Shown here one piece after another: positions 1 to 12,024 of a DNA stretch of 64,000 bases. This DNA comes from Gnetum montanum (lineage: Eukaryota; Streptophyta; Gnetopsida; Gnetales; Gnetaceae): NCBI GenBank assembly GCA_015680685.1, contig MNCI01035790.1:138516-202515 (forward strand). The letters run 5' to 3'. A model generated the notes under the pieces. The model saw only the letters and a program-made list of their open reading frames with translations. It was not told the origin of the DNA and searched no databases. Position 1 is the first letter of the stretch. Each line of letters starts with the position of its first letter. The position numbers were made by a program, and so were the translations under genes.

Positions 1-2675
1 TTGTAGGCATCCTTGAAGATTATGGGCCAATAGTATCTTGTAATTAGGATCTTTATGGTTGTGCATCTCTTAGCATAGTGGCCTCTACAAGGGCCTTCAT
101 GAGCATCCTGGATAATGTGCAGTTGATCTGCATCAAGTACATACCAACAAACCAGGACGTCAACACACACCTTGTAAAGGTTTTCGTTGATTTCTGTGAA
201 GTGCTTAGCCCAATGAAGAAACTATTATTTCTTCTTGTGGCTCATATCTTGTGACATCTCCTAAGTAAAAAGATAAGTGAGGATGCCATCATACCATTTT
301 GGTTCAATAGGTATTTGTTCATTTATTACATCAGCAAAGAGGAGTTAATTAGGAAATTGGTTAGAGAGTAGGCTCTCCTCCTCTTTGTTATCCCATTGCA
401 ATCGAGACAAGTGATTGGTGACCACATTCTCAGGCCCCTTTCAATCTACCATTGTGAGATTGAATTCCTGTAAGATCACCAACCACCGTATGACATGGGG
501 GCTTACTATTGGCTTATTCATGAGGAAGAAATTGGGACTATGATCAGTGTACACAAACACTTTATATCCAAGCACATAGTGCCTGAACATTTCTAGAGCA
601 TACACCACTACCATCATTTTTTTTCTATGATGGTGTAATTTAGTTGTGCACCCACAATGCTTCAACTTGCATAGTGGATGTAATATGGATGTTTGTAATC
701 ATCCAACTATGTAAGCATAGTTCCCAAGGCATAATTAGATGCATCTGTCATGATATAGATTGGTCTAGACTAGTCAAGTTCTTGTAGAATTGGAGTCTCT
801 ATGAGCTTTTTCTTGAGGCTTTGAAATGCATTCTTACATTCCTTGGTCGAGATGAAGGGGGTATCTTTCTTTCTTAGCTCAACCAATGCTTTCATGATCT
901 TAGAGAAATTCTCTATGAATCACCGGTAGTAACCAATATGTCCATGGAATGACCAAACATCTTTGACAGTTTCTAGTTGATGGATGATTCCTTAGATGAC
1001 CCTTATCATTTCAGGGTCTACCTTGATCCCTTCCTGTGAAATTCGGTGCCCCAATACAATGCCTTCTTAGACCATGAGATGTCTCTTTTTCCAATTTAGC
1101 TACAAATTTGTTGTCCACAAATATTTTTAGTACTTGCTCAAGGTAGTCTAAGGCTTACTCAAAGGTAGCACCATAAGTAGAGAAGTCATCCATGAAGCCT
1201 TTCACTCTACTACCTATTTGCTACTGAAAGATGCTTAAGACTAGATGTTAGAAAGTGGCAGGAGCATTACATAGACTAAAAGGCATCTTATGATATGTAA
1301 AGGTTCATGGGGAATTTGTGAATGTTATTTTGGCCTAATCTTCTAGTGCAATCTGGATTTGGTTATAGCCACTATAATCATCCAAAAAATTGTAATGGTG
1401 TCCAACAACTGATCAACGACTGGCAATGGAAAATGATCTTTGAATGTTGCCATGTTCAACAGCCTAAAGTCCATACAAACCTACCATATTCCACCTCTCT
1501 TTGGCACTATGATGGGTGAATTAATCCACTTGCTATTCAAAATAGGGTAGATGAACCCTACCTTAAGGAGTTGCTCAATCTTCTCTTTGACGATTTGCTT
1601 CAATTTTGGATTCAGCTGCTATTGTGGTTGCCTCCTTGGCTTCATGGATGGATCACTGTAAATGTGGTGTTGACATATTTGTGGATCAATTTCAATAAGT
1701 TCATGGTATGACCAAGAAAAGTCTATTGGCCATTTGTTAACCACTTTCAACAATTTTGCTTTTTATCCAAGAGCAAGTTTGCCATTAAGTATGACTAGCT
1801 TGCCATTTTTCAAAAATGCATATTCTAAACTAGTGACTAGAGTTTTCAAATCTAGGGGCTCTTATTTGAAATTCTCAAGGATCTCCAACTCACCCCAATT
1901 GGTATTAGCATTTTCATCATTAAAGATTTGGTGATGAAATTGCTCTAGTTCATCCATGCTTGCAAAATAAGCGCATGTTAGGCTCTCAGTGGGTTCCATG
2001 CATATTGTGTTGTTATCAGAATCAGTGGTCAACCATTGGTGCCCTCTTATTTTATGGCTACTGTGTATAGACACCTTTGAATATCTACCTCATGTTCACA
2101 CTACTTGCATGTGGAAATAGATGCTTGTTTTACGAACTAGAGTTTTTGCACATAATTGCACCCTATATCATTGTATGTAATGCATGGAACTTGTATCTTC
2201 TCGATCTTTCCAAATGCATTTTCCTTAGACATCTCTAAGAAAAAATCTCTTATACCCATTCTTACATCAATAGTGCTTAGCCATGCCCTTCCCATAATGA
2301 TTGGAAAGTCCACCTTATAGTTCTCAACCTTGATTACTAGGAAATCAACAAGATAAGACCACCCATAGATAGTGGTCACAATGTCTTCAGCCAATTCCAA
2401 TGGAATAGTGATGGATTGGTTTGCCAATTCCAATCTAATATTACTTTTCTTGAGAGGCAGCAAGTTTTAGGTAGTATACATCTCATGAGAAATCAAGTTC
2501 ACACTGAAACCTAAATCAAGAAGAGCTTTACATGGCTCATTCTCAGCAATTTATAAATAGATAAGAGGACTTCCAAGATCAGCTAACTTTTTGGGAAGGT
2601 TTCCATCCTAGATCCAATTAGATACAACATGAGTGAGCATAATAGTATGAATTTTTCGTAGCATTTGGTTTGAAG
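1..2675 (-). pseudogene. Element A pol: protease, RT, RNase H, integrase start
   Basis: On the minus strand a retropepsin-like segment lies near 2465-2545; it keeps the LLDLG core. The downstream protease tail is open at 2137-2463. RT follows at about 1700-900, with the FMDDF active-site motif at 1182-1199, so both catalytic aspartates remain. RNase H follows (open part 441-665, containing YTDHS). The integrase zinc-finger start is at about 245-1, with HEGPCRGH visible. In element D the corresponding protease position reads LLKLG, so A is better preserved there. Many stops and small frameshifts break the frame, and the rest of integrase is outside the window. This is a dead copy of a self-replicating polyprotein gene. 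Confidence 0.85.
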
Positions 2676-2680
2676 GGGAC
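2676..2680. repeat. Left target-site duplication of element T (GGGAC)
   Basis: GGGAC lies directly before the TGTTGG start of the 5' LTR and recurs directly after the CCAACA end of the 3' LTR (14810-14814). Confidence 0.93.
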
Positions 2681-5631
2681 TGTTGGGACATTTTGGCCAT
2701 TTCATGAAACAAGTTGGTATGATAAAATTGATTAAAGGTTTTTTCAGTTTTTAGTACTCTCTTATTCATAGTTGGAGAAGTGGCAAGAATTCCACAAACT
2801 ATTAACTATGTTTTCTCACTAAATTCATAAGGGAGCTTTTAAGGATCCATTGCAAAGCAATTTTAGATGCTGAAAGATTGGAGGAAAGGCTATAAAACAT
2901 CAAGAAAATGCATATAGAATGCTTTACTTTGTCAGAATAAACAAAATTTCAGTTTGTAGATAAAGAGAAATAACATCTAAATTTAAAGAAGAAAGAAATG
3001 AAGAATCAAAGTAACTACAATTGATGGTAAACTGGTCATTGGAAATTTCAGTAGTCTTCATGAAGCTATTTGTTCATGTGCCCTGTATATGAAATGTAGA
3101 ACAAAAAGAAGAAGAGAGAAAAAGAATAAGAGTTAAAATGCAGTTGGAAGTATATACAAGAATTCAGAATTGAATGTCACAGTAATGTTTATTGAATTTT
3201 TTTTAATAGAAAAAGTAGAGACATTGGCAAAAGGGAATTTGTCAAACACTTTGTATATACTCTGCATTAGAATCAACAATGAAAACCGCAAAAACAAGAA
3301 CAGATTATGAATAAAAATGATTTTAGAAGAAAAGCAACAAGATAAGCATCAAGAATATATCAAAATCTTGCCAATATTGACACCCAAATCATACAGTGAC
3401 TACCCCTGATTTAGAAAATAAATACAATAATTTTTAGTTTACGGAAAGAAAAATGCAGGAAGCCCTAGGTGAATTTGGGGCAAAAATTTCAGGTGGTTGC
3501 AACCCCAAATCGCATTTATCATTTGCTACTAGAACCAAAGAAAAATAAGATCTCTTTCAATGATCTGCAATGTCTAGAGAATGGAGTTTGCATGCAAAAA
3601 GAAAAACATAGCAGGGTTTCTGTTTTGTTTCAAGTGCAGGATATGACAAACAACAATGAGAAGACATGAAATATTAAACATAAACCCTAAGGCAAAGCTT
3701 GGCAAACAACAAAAATGTTTTCATGTCTGGATTCTTGCAATGATGAACCTGCAAACAGAAATTGCAAACACAGTAGTGCCCGACGCCAATGCGTCCATCA
3801 TCATCATTACCAATCCATCAAGTGCGCCTACAAAGACATAAAGACACAGCGAGACAGGTGCACAACTGAATCAACGGAATGACATTTCTTCTACAGTAGA
3901 TACGGAGGATTGTGGATGTGGCTAGGAGATCAGTTGCATGGACTTAGTATCTCAGTATCAAACCAATCGGGAGATTATTTAGCGAATGAATTGTGGTTAT
4001 GGCTTATTTTGAAGAAAACTGTCATCGCTGAAAGCAAGAACAAAACTTGAACGCATGGAATCAAAGTAACAAAATAAAGTTCCAATTTCATATGGTTTGG
4101 TGACTAAAAATAATTTTAGCATTTTTTCTCACATGCAACAAAAATAAAATGACAATTGTATGGAGCACTTATTGCAATGGCCATCATGGTGTTTGAGAAA
4201 CTTCATCTTGAACTAAAGTTAAATGGATTAAACAAGATAGAGATCTTGGCTTTATTTTCTAAAATTATTATATAGGTTGTGACTTTTTATGAAAGAAATA
4301 TTTGTAAAGACACATGCCAATGTTAGCATGATTTTCTCCTAACTTCATGTATAATTTATAACTTCCTAACTTGTTGGGCAAGTTATAACTTACTTACTTG
4401 AGAAAGAAGTTACTCAAGATATTTTGTAATATCTAGCTACCTATGAGACCCTATAAAAAGGCTTCAAGGATCTTGGTGGCTAAAGGGGGGAAGAGCATTG
4501 GTAAAGAAGACATTGTGAAAGATTTCTTGTAAAATGACTTGTTAAAGAAAACATTTCAGCCTCTTTGTCATAGTCCTGTAAGTTATGTTTATTTTTTATT
4601 TTGTTTAAATTTTTTAGCAAGTGGTTTAGATAGTATCATGCTTGGTAAGTAATTTTGGGATTTTTAGATTGTGCTTATTATTCTTGTTGCATGATAGAAA
4701 ATTTCTATTAAAATTTTTCCATAGAAGAGCTTGTGCTTGAAAGCCTTAAGAGCATTTTAGTAGTGAATTTTATTATTGTGCAATGTATAAGAACCGCTAT
4801 TGAGATTGTTGTAAGAGAGCCTTTGAATGTAGTCAAGCCATTGAACGATTCAATAATCAAGAGGGTTCAGAAAATCTTTGGTATTTTGATAGGACCAGAA
4901 TAGCTTCTTTTATCTTTAAAGTGAATCTCTGTGGTATTTCAATCATAAATTGTCAAGTCTTTTGAAGGTTCTATTGAATGCAATTGTTGACATCCATTAT
5001 CTATCCAAAATAAAGTCTGGTACGTGATAGTTTACGCAACATTTTTTTTAGGTAGCATAGTAGGACTGTTTTGAAGAAATTGCTTATTTGAGCCTTGGAA
5101 GTTTAAACAATTCGTAGTTATTGAATTTGGGATAGATTTATTGCGAAGTGTTTATTCATATCATTTTACCTTGTTTAAACATTTGAAATCTTTACACAAA
5201 TTTGTTTTCTTTTCTCTTCTTTCTATTTCCATTGAATCTTGCTCTATTTCTAATTTTCTTGTGGAACTATCTCTTTCTTTGGGGAAAATTAGAAGTAGAT
5301 TCGCAGAGTTGTGCTCAAATGTTTTTGCAAAACTTTATTTGTTACAGGTAGGTATTATAAGGACCACATAGACTAGGCAATTAAATAGAATAGGAACTCT
5401 CAACAACTCACAGTACTTTACAAAGTTGACTGAATCTCTTTAAAATAAGTAATTTATAGTTTTACACACAACCCAATCGTTTCATTTTTCACAATAACAC
5501 ACACACATACTCACATTAACTACTGAGGCTATTTGGAGGTATCTGGACCTTGGTGTTGTCATAGACCAGCAAGCACCTAAATCTTGTTTGAGGACACTTG
5601 TTGGCGGTCACGTCCCAAATGGTCGCCAACA
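2681..5631 (+). repeat. Element T 5' LTR (2951 bp)
   Basis: Starts TGTTGGGACA and ends GGTCGCCAACA. It is homologous throughout to 12039-14809. A TATA-like box lies at 4452-4460, a CA-rich microsatellite near 5502-5520, and the last 32 bases hold a 7-bp-stem hairpin (5600-5630). Several short ORFs inside, such as 3469-3669 and 5141-5371, recur in the 3' LTR but show no recognisable protein, so I treat them as chance frames. Confidence 0.93.
4452..4460 (+). promoter_or_regulatory. TATA box of element T 5' LTR
   Basis: TATAAAAAG sits 1.77 kb into the LTR, after a sequence with no other TATA match of this quality. It would make U3 about 1.8 kb. The matching part of the 3' LTR falls in the assembly gap. 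Confidence 0.5.
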
Positions 5632-5638
5632 GTTCTTT

Positions 5639-5656
5639 TGGCACTAGAAGGAGGGC
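5639..5656 (+). other. Candidate primer-binding site of element T
   Basis: TGGCACTAGAAGGAGGGC starts 7 bases after the LTR end. It begins with TGG, as expected for pairing with a tRNA CCA end. I cannot name the tRNA from memory. A small gap between LTR and primer site occurs in some plant retrotransposons. Confidence 0.45.
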
Positions 5657-5756
5657 TGAAAATTTAGTCTCTAAGTTCATAAGCCTTATAATTTTAGCAC
5701 ATCAACCATTCTTTGTTACTATAAAGACTTAAGAAATTAAATACTATTTTTAGTTC

Positions 5757-7380
5757 ATGACCAAGAAGATTGATAGTTTGGAAAATTTAAAAGTTTCAAA
5801 AGATATTCTTGATTCTAAGACTGATTCTTCATCAGAAGAAGAACAAAAGAAAGTTTTTGAATTGGGAACAAGTAGTGGAGTGAAAACTAGAAGATCAAGA
5901 AGATCACCCATTATATCTGGTTTATCAATTCGTAAGAGAAGATCTAGAAAGTCTAAGAGTTCAACATTTCAAAGGAATAGGATGGCAAATCCTTGGCAAG
6001 GAGTTACACCATTAGGATTTCAAAATTACAATGATATTCCTAAGGTAGTTTACAAATATTTGCCTGAGCCTTTCATTCCTGGAAAAGCTTATTTAGCTGA
6101 AGAATATATTCACATGTTTGAGTTAGCTTTAGCTCATGCAAATATTCAACATCAAGATCAAGCTTGTAGGTTGTTTGTATCAAATCTAAAGGATATGGCT
6201 CAGATTTGGTATTCGAACTTACCAAGTAATAGTATTACAAGTTGGGATGACATGAAGAATCTTTTCTTAGCCCAGTTTGGTAATCAATTAGATCAACAAC
6301 AACTATACTATGGGCTGATACAAGCTAAGCAAGGAGTTAAAGAGTCAATTAGAGATTTTAACATCAAGTTTCAACGAATTTGTGGACTCTTTCAAAGACA
6401 ATATAGGCCATCAGAAGAAATGCTTAAAGAAACTTATCTTAAGGCTGTCAACCCCAACATTTCAATTTGGTTAAGGAGAACTGAAAACTTAACTACACTA
6501 AATGACTATTTTAGTGAAGCTATACAGTTAGAAAAATAGTTGAACTTGAATCCTGAAGAAAATATTGCAATTCAAAAAAGAGAAGAAAGAGTTATGATTC
6601 CTATGCAAGATTTTGCTCAATTTAAAGCTTTACCAGGTCCATCTCATGTTAAGATAGAGCAAGAACATGAAAGAGTAGGATCTGAAAAAGGACAATTAAT
6701 GAGAGATATGTCTAACAAAATAGTGAAGCTTGAAAAAGCCTTGGCAAGAGTTAATATCAAGGAAGAAAGGAAAAATAGAAAGCATAAACATCAAGACACT
6801 AAGTTAGCAGAAGATGAGGATGAAAGTGACCTTATTATGTCCAACTTTCTTGATATTGAATCTGATAATGAGTTATCTAGTGTTCATTATGCAAGTAAAT
6901 CTTCTAGCAATGGATCTAGCGATACTTCTTCTCTATCAAGTTCTGAAGAAGATATGTCTTCAGATGAAGAATGTAATAATAATGAGGAAAATGGATATAG
7001 TCTCCGATCAAAAGAAAGATTAACTACTTCTAGACCCCCAAATGTTATTACTAATCCATCTACTAAGAGAAAAGCTTTTGAGCCAAATAGAAGAGATAAG
7101 AATAAAGGTAAAGACAATCAAGTAGAGCAAAGCACTCCAAATCAGTCTTTTAATAAATGGATAAAGAAACCAAGCTTTATTGGTGATGGAGAGTATGATT
7201 TGATTGAAGACCTTAAACATGTCAAGGCCAATATTAGCTTTTATCAGTTGCTTCAAATAGGAGATCAGCAAAGAAAGGCTTTAGAGTTCATTAAAGGTAA
7301 AAGGAAAGTTAGAGAATCAGAGTTAAGTTATGTGTCTAATAATGATGAAAAATTAAAAACCTCGTATAATTGTATTCCTG
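5757..7380 (+). pseudogene. Element T gag
   Basis: The ATG at 5757 is the first good start after the leader and opens 260 codons. A single in-frame TAG at 6537-6539 follows, and the same frame then stays open through 7538. Around residues 75-230 the protein has the retrotransposon Gag core: aromatic and leucine-spaced helices, WYSNLPSNSITSWDDM, and a QLYYGLIQAKQG segment. The following 200 residues are charged, with Ser/Asp/Glu-rich low complexity (about 6810-7000). I see no zinc knuckle. The TAG is most simply a C-to-T change of a Gln codon rather than programmed readthrough, because similar changes occur throughout the element. Confidence 0.85.
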
Positions 7381-7898
7381 ATAAGGAAGCTCCTCCTTTC
7401 CTTTTGACAATGAAATTAAAGGATAAATACTTACATAATTGTTTGATTGATTCTGGAGCTACGTCTACTATAATTCCATTGTCTATATGTAAGAAACTTG
7501 GTTTGATTCCTGAAAAATCAAATAAAAAGATTGTTTAAGTGGATAAAAGTAGAGTGAAGATTGTGGTCAATTACCAAATGTCCTATTGGAAATTGCTTCT
7601 GAACCCCGCGTTAGAAGTAGAGTAACTATTCAGATATACCAGATTCGCATAGTCTCTTATTGAGTAGAAGTTGGAGCAAGAATTTCTCAGGTTACATATC
7701 AACAGATTATTCTCACATGTGGTTACCTTGGAAAGGAGAACCAAATCAGATATACATCTATAGCGAACCTTTGATGATTGATAATATTACTTCAAATGGA
7801 AAAAGTAAAATGGTTGAAAAAGGAGATGTTGAAAACAAAATTTGTACACTCCAAGAAAATTATGGTTCTGAAAAAGAACAATCAAAGAATGAGGATAA
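7381..7898 (+). pseudogene. Element T protease and Tat-type linker
   Basis: The retropepsin signature is visible as CLIDSGATSTIIPLSICK at about 7440-7490, with the catalytic Asp intact. A stop follows at 7536-7538, then a disturbed stretch of about 120 bases. The frame resumes at 7660 with a linker (SRSWSKNFSGYISTDYSHMW) that resembles the segment after protease in plant Tat-like elements. The N-terminal half is continuous with gag, so gag and protease share one frame. The break near 7536-7660 separates protease from the downstream RNase H frame. Confidence 0.75.
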
Positions 7899-8565
7899 AT
7901 GGAAGTTATACTTTGATGGTTCATGTGATTCAAAAGGTGTAGGAGTCGGTATAGTTATATTAAGGAACGATTCACCTAAAATTCTCAAGGCAATTCATCT
8001 ATCTTTCCCTTGTACTAACAACAAAGCCGAGTATGAAGCTTTATGTATTGGTATAAGAATAGCTTCTGAAAAAAAGATCAGAGTAATCACTATAAAAGGA
8101 GACTCAAGATTAGTTTGTGAACAAGTAAAGGGTAACTGTGCAGTAAAGAGCTCATTCTTAAGACCTTATAAGCAACTTGATTGTAAGATGTTAGATCAAA
8201 TTCAACATTGCCAAATAGAGCATATAAACAGAGCAGAGAATCTTAGAGTAGACGATTTGGCAAAGGCAGCTTCAACATTGGATATGCAAGTAATAGAAAG
8301 TTACAAAGATGTCATGATTGAAGAAGAACATCAGCCATCAGTATCAAATAATATAAGACATTTACAAGTATTTGAAGATGATGATCAAGTACTAAGATTT
8401 ATGAAAAACAAACAAGAATTTGAGGGTTCAGTGATACCTGAAACGTCATCAAACTCCAAAGCTAATTTCATTCCAAAAAGGATGATTGACTTGGAATATG
8501 AGTTTAAGAAAAATTTACTTACTGAAAAGATATACAAAACCCAGATAGTCAAGATTTCGAGGTAG
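7660..8565 (+). pseudogene. Element T upstream RNase H domain, between protease and RT
   Basis: This 301-codon ORF is uninterrupted. After the linker, residues about 81-205 (7900-8275) form an RNase H fold of the kind found in cellular or archaeal-like enzymes. The acidic set is visible: Asp in YFDGSCD, Glu in NNKAEYEAL, Asp in IKGDSRLV and a last Asp in VDDLAKAAS. It is distinct from the usual Ty3/gypsy RNase H after RT, which is also present here but degenerate. RNase H removes the RNA strand during reverse transcription. Additional archaeal-like RNase H domains are known in plant Tat elements; its place before RT is the notable point. The last 95 residues are an unrecognised linker. Confidence 0.85.
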
Positions 8566-8639
8566 TAAATTTTGGATTAGACAGGATGCCAAAGATGTTA
8601 AATGTTACAAAGGGAAGAGATTCGAGTTTCAAGCAAAAC

Positions 8640-9400
8640 TTGTAAACATGTCTAAGAAATAATTTGGACAATTTTGCTTGGTCTTATGATGATCTTAAAG
8701 ATTTTAGACCAGATGTGATGACACATAAAATTCCTTTAATAGAAGGTTGTAAAATAGTAAAGCAAAAACAAAGGAAATTTAATCCATCATTTGAACCAGC
8801 TATGGAAGCCGAAATCAAGAAATTGTTACAAGCACGAATCATATATCCAGTACGATATTCAACATGGCTTGCTAACCTTGTTCCAGTGAGAAAGAAAAAT
8901 GGTGATATAAGGCTTTGTGTAGACTTTAGAAATCTGAATGATGCCTCAAAAAAGGATAAGTATCCACTTCCAAGAATTGATGAGATGTTGATTAAAGTCT
9001 TAGGTTGTCAAGTATATTCTTTCTTAGATGGTTTCTCATGTTATAATCAAATTATGGTAGATAAGAATGATAGATACAAAACAACATTTATCACCAAATG
9101 AGGAACTTTCGCTTACCAAAGAATGCCATTTGGATTGTCAAATGTTGGAGCTACTTTCCAAAGAGCAATGGATTTAGCATTTAAGGATTTATTAGGCAAA
9201 TTCGTGGTGGTTTATTTGGATGATATTACAATATTCTCAAAAAAAAACATCATATTAATCATCTCCAACAAGTTTTCGATAGATGTCATGAGTTTGGTAT
9301 TTCATTAAATCCTAAGAAGTGTATCTTCGAGGTTAAATCTGGAAGCTTATTAGGCCATGTGATATGTCAAGAAGGAATTTCCATAGACAATTCCTGAATC
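8640..9400 (+). pseudogene. Element T reverse transcriptase
   Basis: The frame runs from about 8664 with the RT fingers and palm: LVPVRKKNGDIRLCVDFRNL, YPLPRIDEML, FLDGFSCYNQI, then a TGA at 9099-9101 where Trp is expected. It resumes with MPFGLSNVGATFQRAM and the active site VVYLDDI near 9208-9230. Both active-site aspartates are intact. A frameshift follows in an A-run at 9237-9248, after which SLNPKKCIFEV continues in another frame (about 9304). The domain is otherwise well preserved, with two disabling changes. Confidence 0.88.
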
Positions 9401-10000
9401 CAAGTAGTACAGAATATTGAACATCCCACAAGTAAGAAATCTCTTAGATCTTTCTTTGGAAAGTTAAACTTTGTTGAAAAGTTCATCCCCGGGTTTACTC
9501 AAATTACCAAGCCTTTGATGCATATGCTAGAAAAGGATGTCCAAGTAGAGAAAACACCAAAATCAAAGAGAGCTTTATTAGAAATTAAAAATGCTATACA
9601 ATAGGCTCCATATTTGGTGAAGCCTAGGCTAAAAGAAGATTTTTGGTTATATTCTTTTACTTCGAATGATTCTATCACTGTTGTTTTAACACAAAAAGAT
9701 GATGAAGGTCAAGATGAACCAATTGGATTTTTTGGGTATCAGTTAAAAGGTTTAGAATTAAATTATTCAGACTTAGAGAAACAAGCATTTGCAGTCATCA
9801 AAGTACTTTAGTATTTTAAATATTATTTGGAAAGTTCATTAGTCCACATTATGCTAATTGAACCTATAGTCAAGCGATTCTTAGCCCAAAATGAGATTGG
9901 ATTGAAAAAAGGAAAATGGCTTATAAAGTTGCAAAGTTTTAGATTTTCATTGGAAATATGCAAAACAATTTAGGGAATGGGATTAGCCAAGTTAATGGCC
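9401..10000 (+). pseudogene. Element T degenerate Ty3/gypsy-type RNase H
   Basis: This region follows RT directly. The connection segment is recognisable (KKSLRSFFGKLNFVEKFIPG, about 9435-9495). The RNase H part includes SITVVLTQKDDEG and ELNYSDLEKQAFAVI (about 9668-9800). The first catalytic Asp position reads as part of LYSFTSND and the third as LIEPIVK, so only the Glu of the usual triad looks conserved. Stops at about 9601, 9809 and 9972 break it further. The loss fits functional replacement by the upstream RNase H, as proposed for dual-RNase-H Tat elements. Confidence 0.75.
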
Positions 10001-10019
10001 AGAGAAAATGAAGTATGCA

Positions 10020-11190
10020 CACTTAATACCCATGAAGAGAATTGGTATGATGAAATTCTCATATTTCTTAATACAAGGAAAATCCCAAATAATTTAACTA
10101 CAAGTCAAAAGAGAGCTTTCTTCAAAATAGCATGAAGATTCATTGTTAAAGATGGTATATTATATAGAAAAGATATTCGAGGGGTTTTATTAGAATGTGT
10201 TCATAATGATCAAGTTAGTTTCATTTTGGAACAATTTCATGATCATTTGAATTTATTTTATGAATCCCCTAAGTCGACTATGCAACATATACTTCGATAT
10301 GGATATTACTGGCCTTTCATGTATCAAGACATTAGTTGAAAGATTCAAAAATGCTATAAATGTCAAATTCATGGGCCCAAAATTAAAAAGGCTAGAGCCC
10401 CTTTAAAGCCAGTAGTTGCAGATAGACCATTTCAGCAATGAGGTTTGGATTTTATTGGTACAATTACTCCTTCAAGAGCTGGGCACAAGTTTATTCTTAT
10501 GGCTACTGATTATTTCACTAAATAGTCTGAAGCAAAGGCTCTAAGAGGAAGTTCAGCATCAGATGTGATTAAGTTTCTAGAAGACCAAATTCTAAGTAGA
10601 TTTGGTCTACTTGAAGTGTTAGTGTCAGACAATGGACCCGCCTTCAAATCTGAAGAGTTTATCAAATGGGCATCAGGAAAATCTATTTTCTTATTTTCCT
10701 CATCAAACTATTATTCTCAAAGAAATGGCCTAGCAAAATCCACCAATAAAAATCTTATCGCTTATATCAAAAAATCAATGGATGGGAATCCAGGAAATTG
10801 GATAAATTACCTACAATCCGCATTATAGTCAGATCGAATTAGATTCAAGAGAGCTATTGGGATATCACCGTATAACTTAGTTTATGGTTTGCCAGCAAGA
10901 ATTACAAATAAGATTGTAAGCTCAACTTCTGAATTTGTACAAAGATATAGTGAAAAAACTGATAAAGATAGAAGTTTCATGACTTTGCTTATTAAAAGAG
11001 AAGCTAAAGTAGATAAAGCAAGGGATAATTTGTTACAGAATACCTTTCAAGTTAACAGATGGTTTGATAGAAAAGCTTTGAAAAGAACTTTCAAGATAAG
11101 GGACCTTGNGCAACCACTTAGAGGGAAGTCATCTCAATTAAGTAAAGATTTTGACAAGTGGTTAGAATATGCAAAAAAAAAAAAAAAATG
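10020..11190 (+). pseudogene. Element T integrase
   Basis: The N-terminal zinc finger is visible, with the cysteine pair in KCYKCQIHG (about 10350-10375). The second His position reads Tyr (FYESPKS). The catalytic core has Asp in LDFIGTI and Asp in VSDNGPAFK (10625-10650). At the catalytic Glu position the sequence reads Lys (NGLAKSTNKN, near 10725-10755). Stops at 10441, 10525 and 10828 replace probable Trp, Trp and Gln codons. The C-terminal part, with TNKIVSSTSEF and a Lys-rich end at an A-run (11174-11188), is open from 10889. One ambiguous base lies at 11109. Both catalytic and zinc-binding losses show it is inactive. Confidence 0.85.
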
Positions 11191-11235
11191 AAAATTGGTT
11201 GAAGACTCTTGGAGGAAATTTTAAATTTCTAGCTA

Positions 11236-12010
11236 CTATAGAAAGAGGATTGGGTTGCCTAGGATTTCCTTATTTTCCAATTCAAGTTAAGTAGAGAAAG
11301 TGATAAGAGAGATAATTTGAAAGAGAAGATAGATTTTGGGAGAATAATGAGGAAGCCTTTCATTCCTTATGTGATGGGATGTTGCCCAAAACATGTGTTA
11401 AAGGCTTACTTGAAAGCTAAAGCATGTGGAGCACCTAAAGAATGTCCTTTCATGGCTTGGTTGGTTGAGGAATTCTCATTCCTCACAGGAGGTTTAGAAA
11501 TAAATCAAATGTTTGGGGACAATATCAAAATTGCACCCAAAAAGAGGAAAGGGAGAAAAAACCAATCAATGAAGATTTATGGGAAGAAGCCTTTGTGTCC
11601 TAAGATGAAGAAGAAGGACCCAATTGGGAAGAAGATAAGAATTCATCTAAGAAAGAAGATGAGAGGATTGCTGAAGAAAAAGCTCAAGAAGATCAAGTTG
11701 AAAGCTCTAGCAAGCTAGAAAATAATAGAATAACATTCATCACTTCAAAGATTACTTATGAGAAGGTTAGAGATATGAGGATTCCTACCAGAGTAACCCT
11801 CACCATTCTCTTCCCATCTCAAGAATAGTCCATAAATAAAAGACTTGATAATGTACAGTTTGTTTATTTTTTCAGAAATGAGGTTTTTATACCACCAAAC
11901 CTTATGTTTGATGGGAATTTTCCTCCAAAAAGATTTATCTTTTTCATCTATAAAAAGTTTGATAAAAGCTTCAAGTATAGTTCAATTTTAAAATGGGGCT
12001 TGCATAAATT
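11236..12010 (+). pseudogene. Extra ORF between integrase and 3' LTR of element T, function unknown
   Basis: I do not recognise this protein. An open stretch at 11317-11718 contains FIPYVMGCCPKHVLKAYLKA and ECPFMAWLVEEFSFLTGG, which read like real coding sequence. After about 11560 the better frame shifts to an acidic Glu/Asp-rich stretch that continues as ITYEKVRDMRIPTRVTLTI and then FKYSSILKWGLHKFL near 11960-12015. Sense-strand coding sequence downstream of integrase is reminiscent of additional ORFs reported in some Tat and Athila elements. No signal peptide or membrane segment is evident. It is broken by at least one frameshift and stops at about 11826 and 12016. Confidence 0.55.
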
Positions 12011-12024
12011 TCTTTAAGCTTTTT

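Noticed and set aside
3469-3841. Small ORFs inside T's LTR, one repeated in the 3' LTR (12826-13026)
   Set aside because: Repetition follows from LTR duplication, and no protein features are visible.
6531-6545. Programmed TAG readthrough between two gag ORFs of element T
   Set aside because: No readthrough context was recognised; many similar Gln-to-stop changes occur elsewhere in the element, so decay is simpler.
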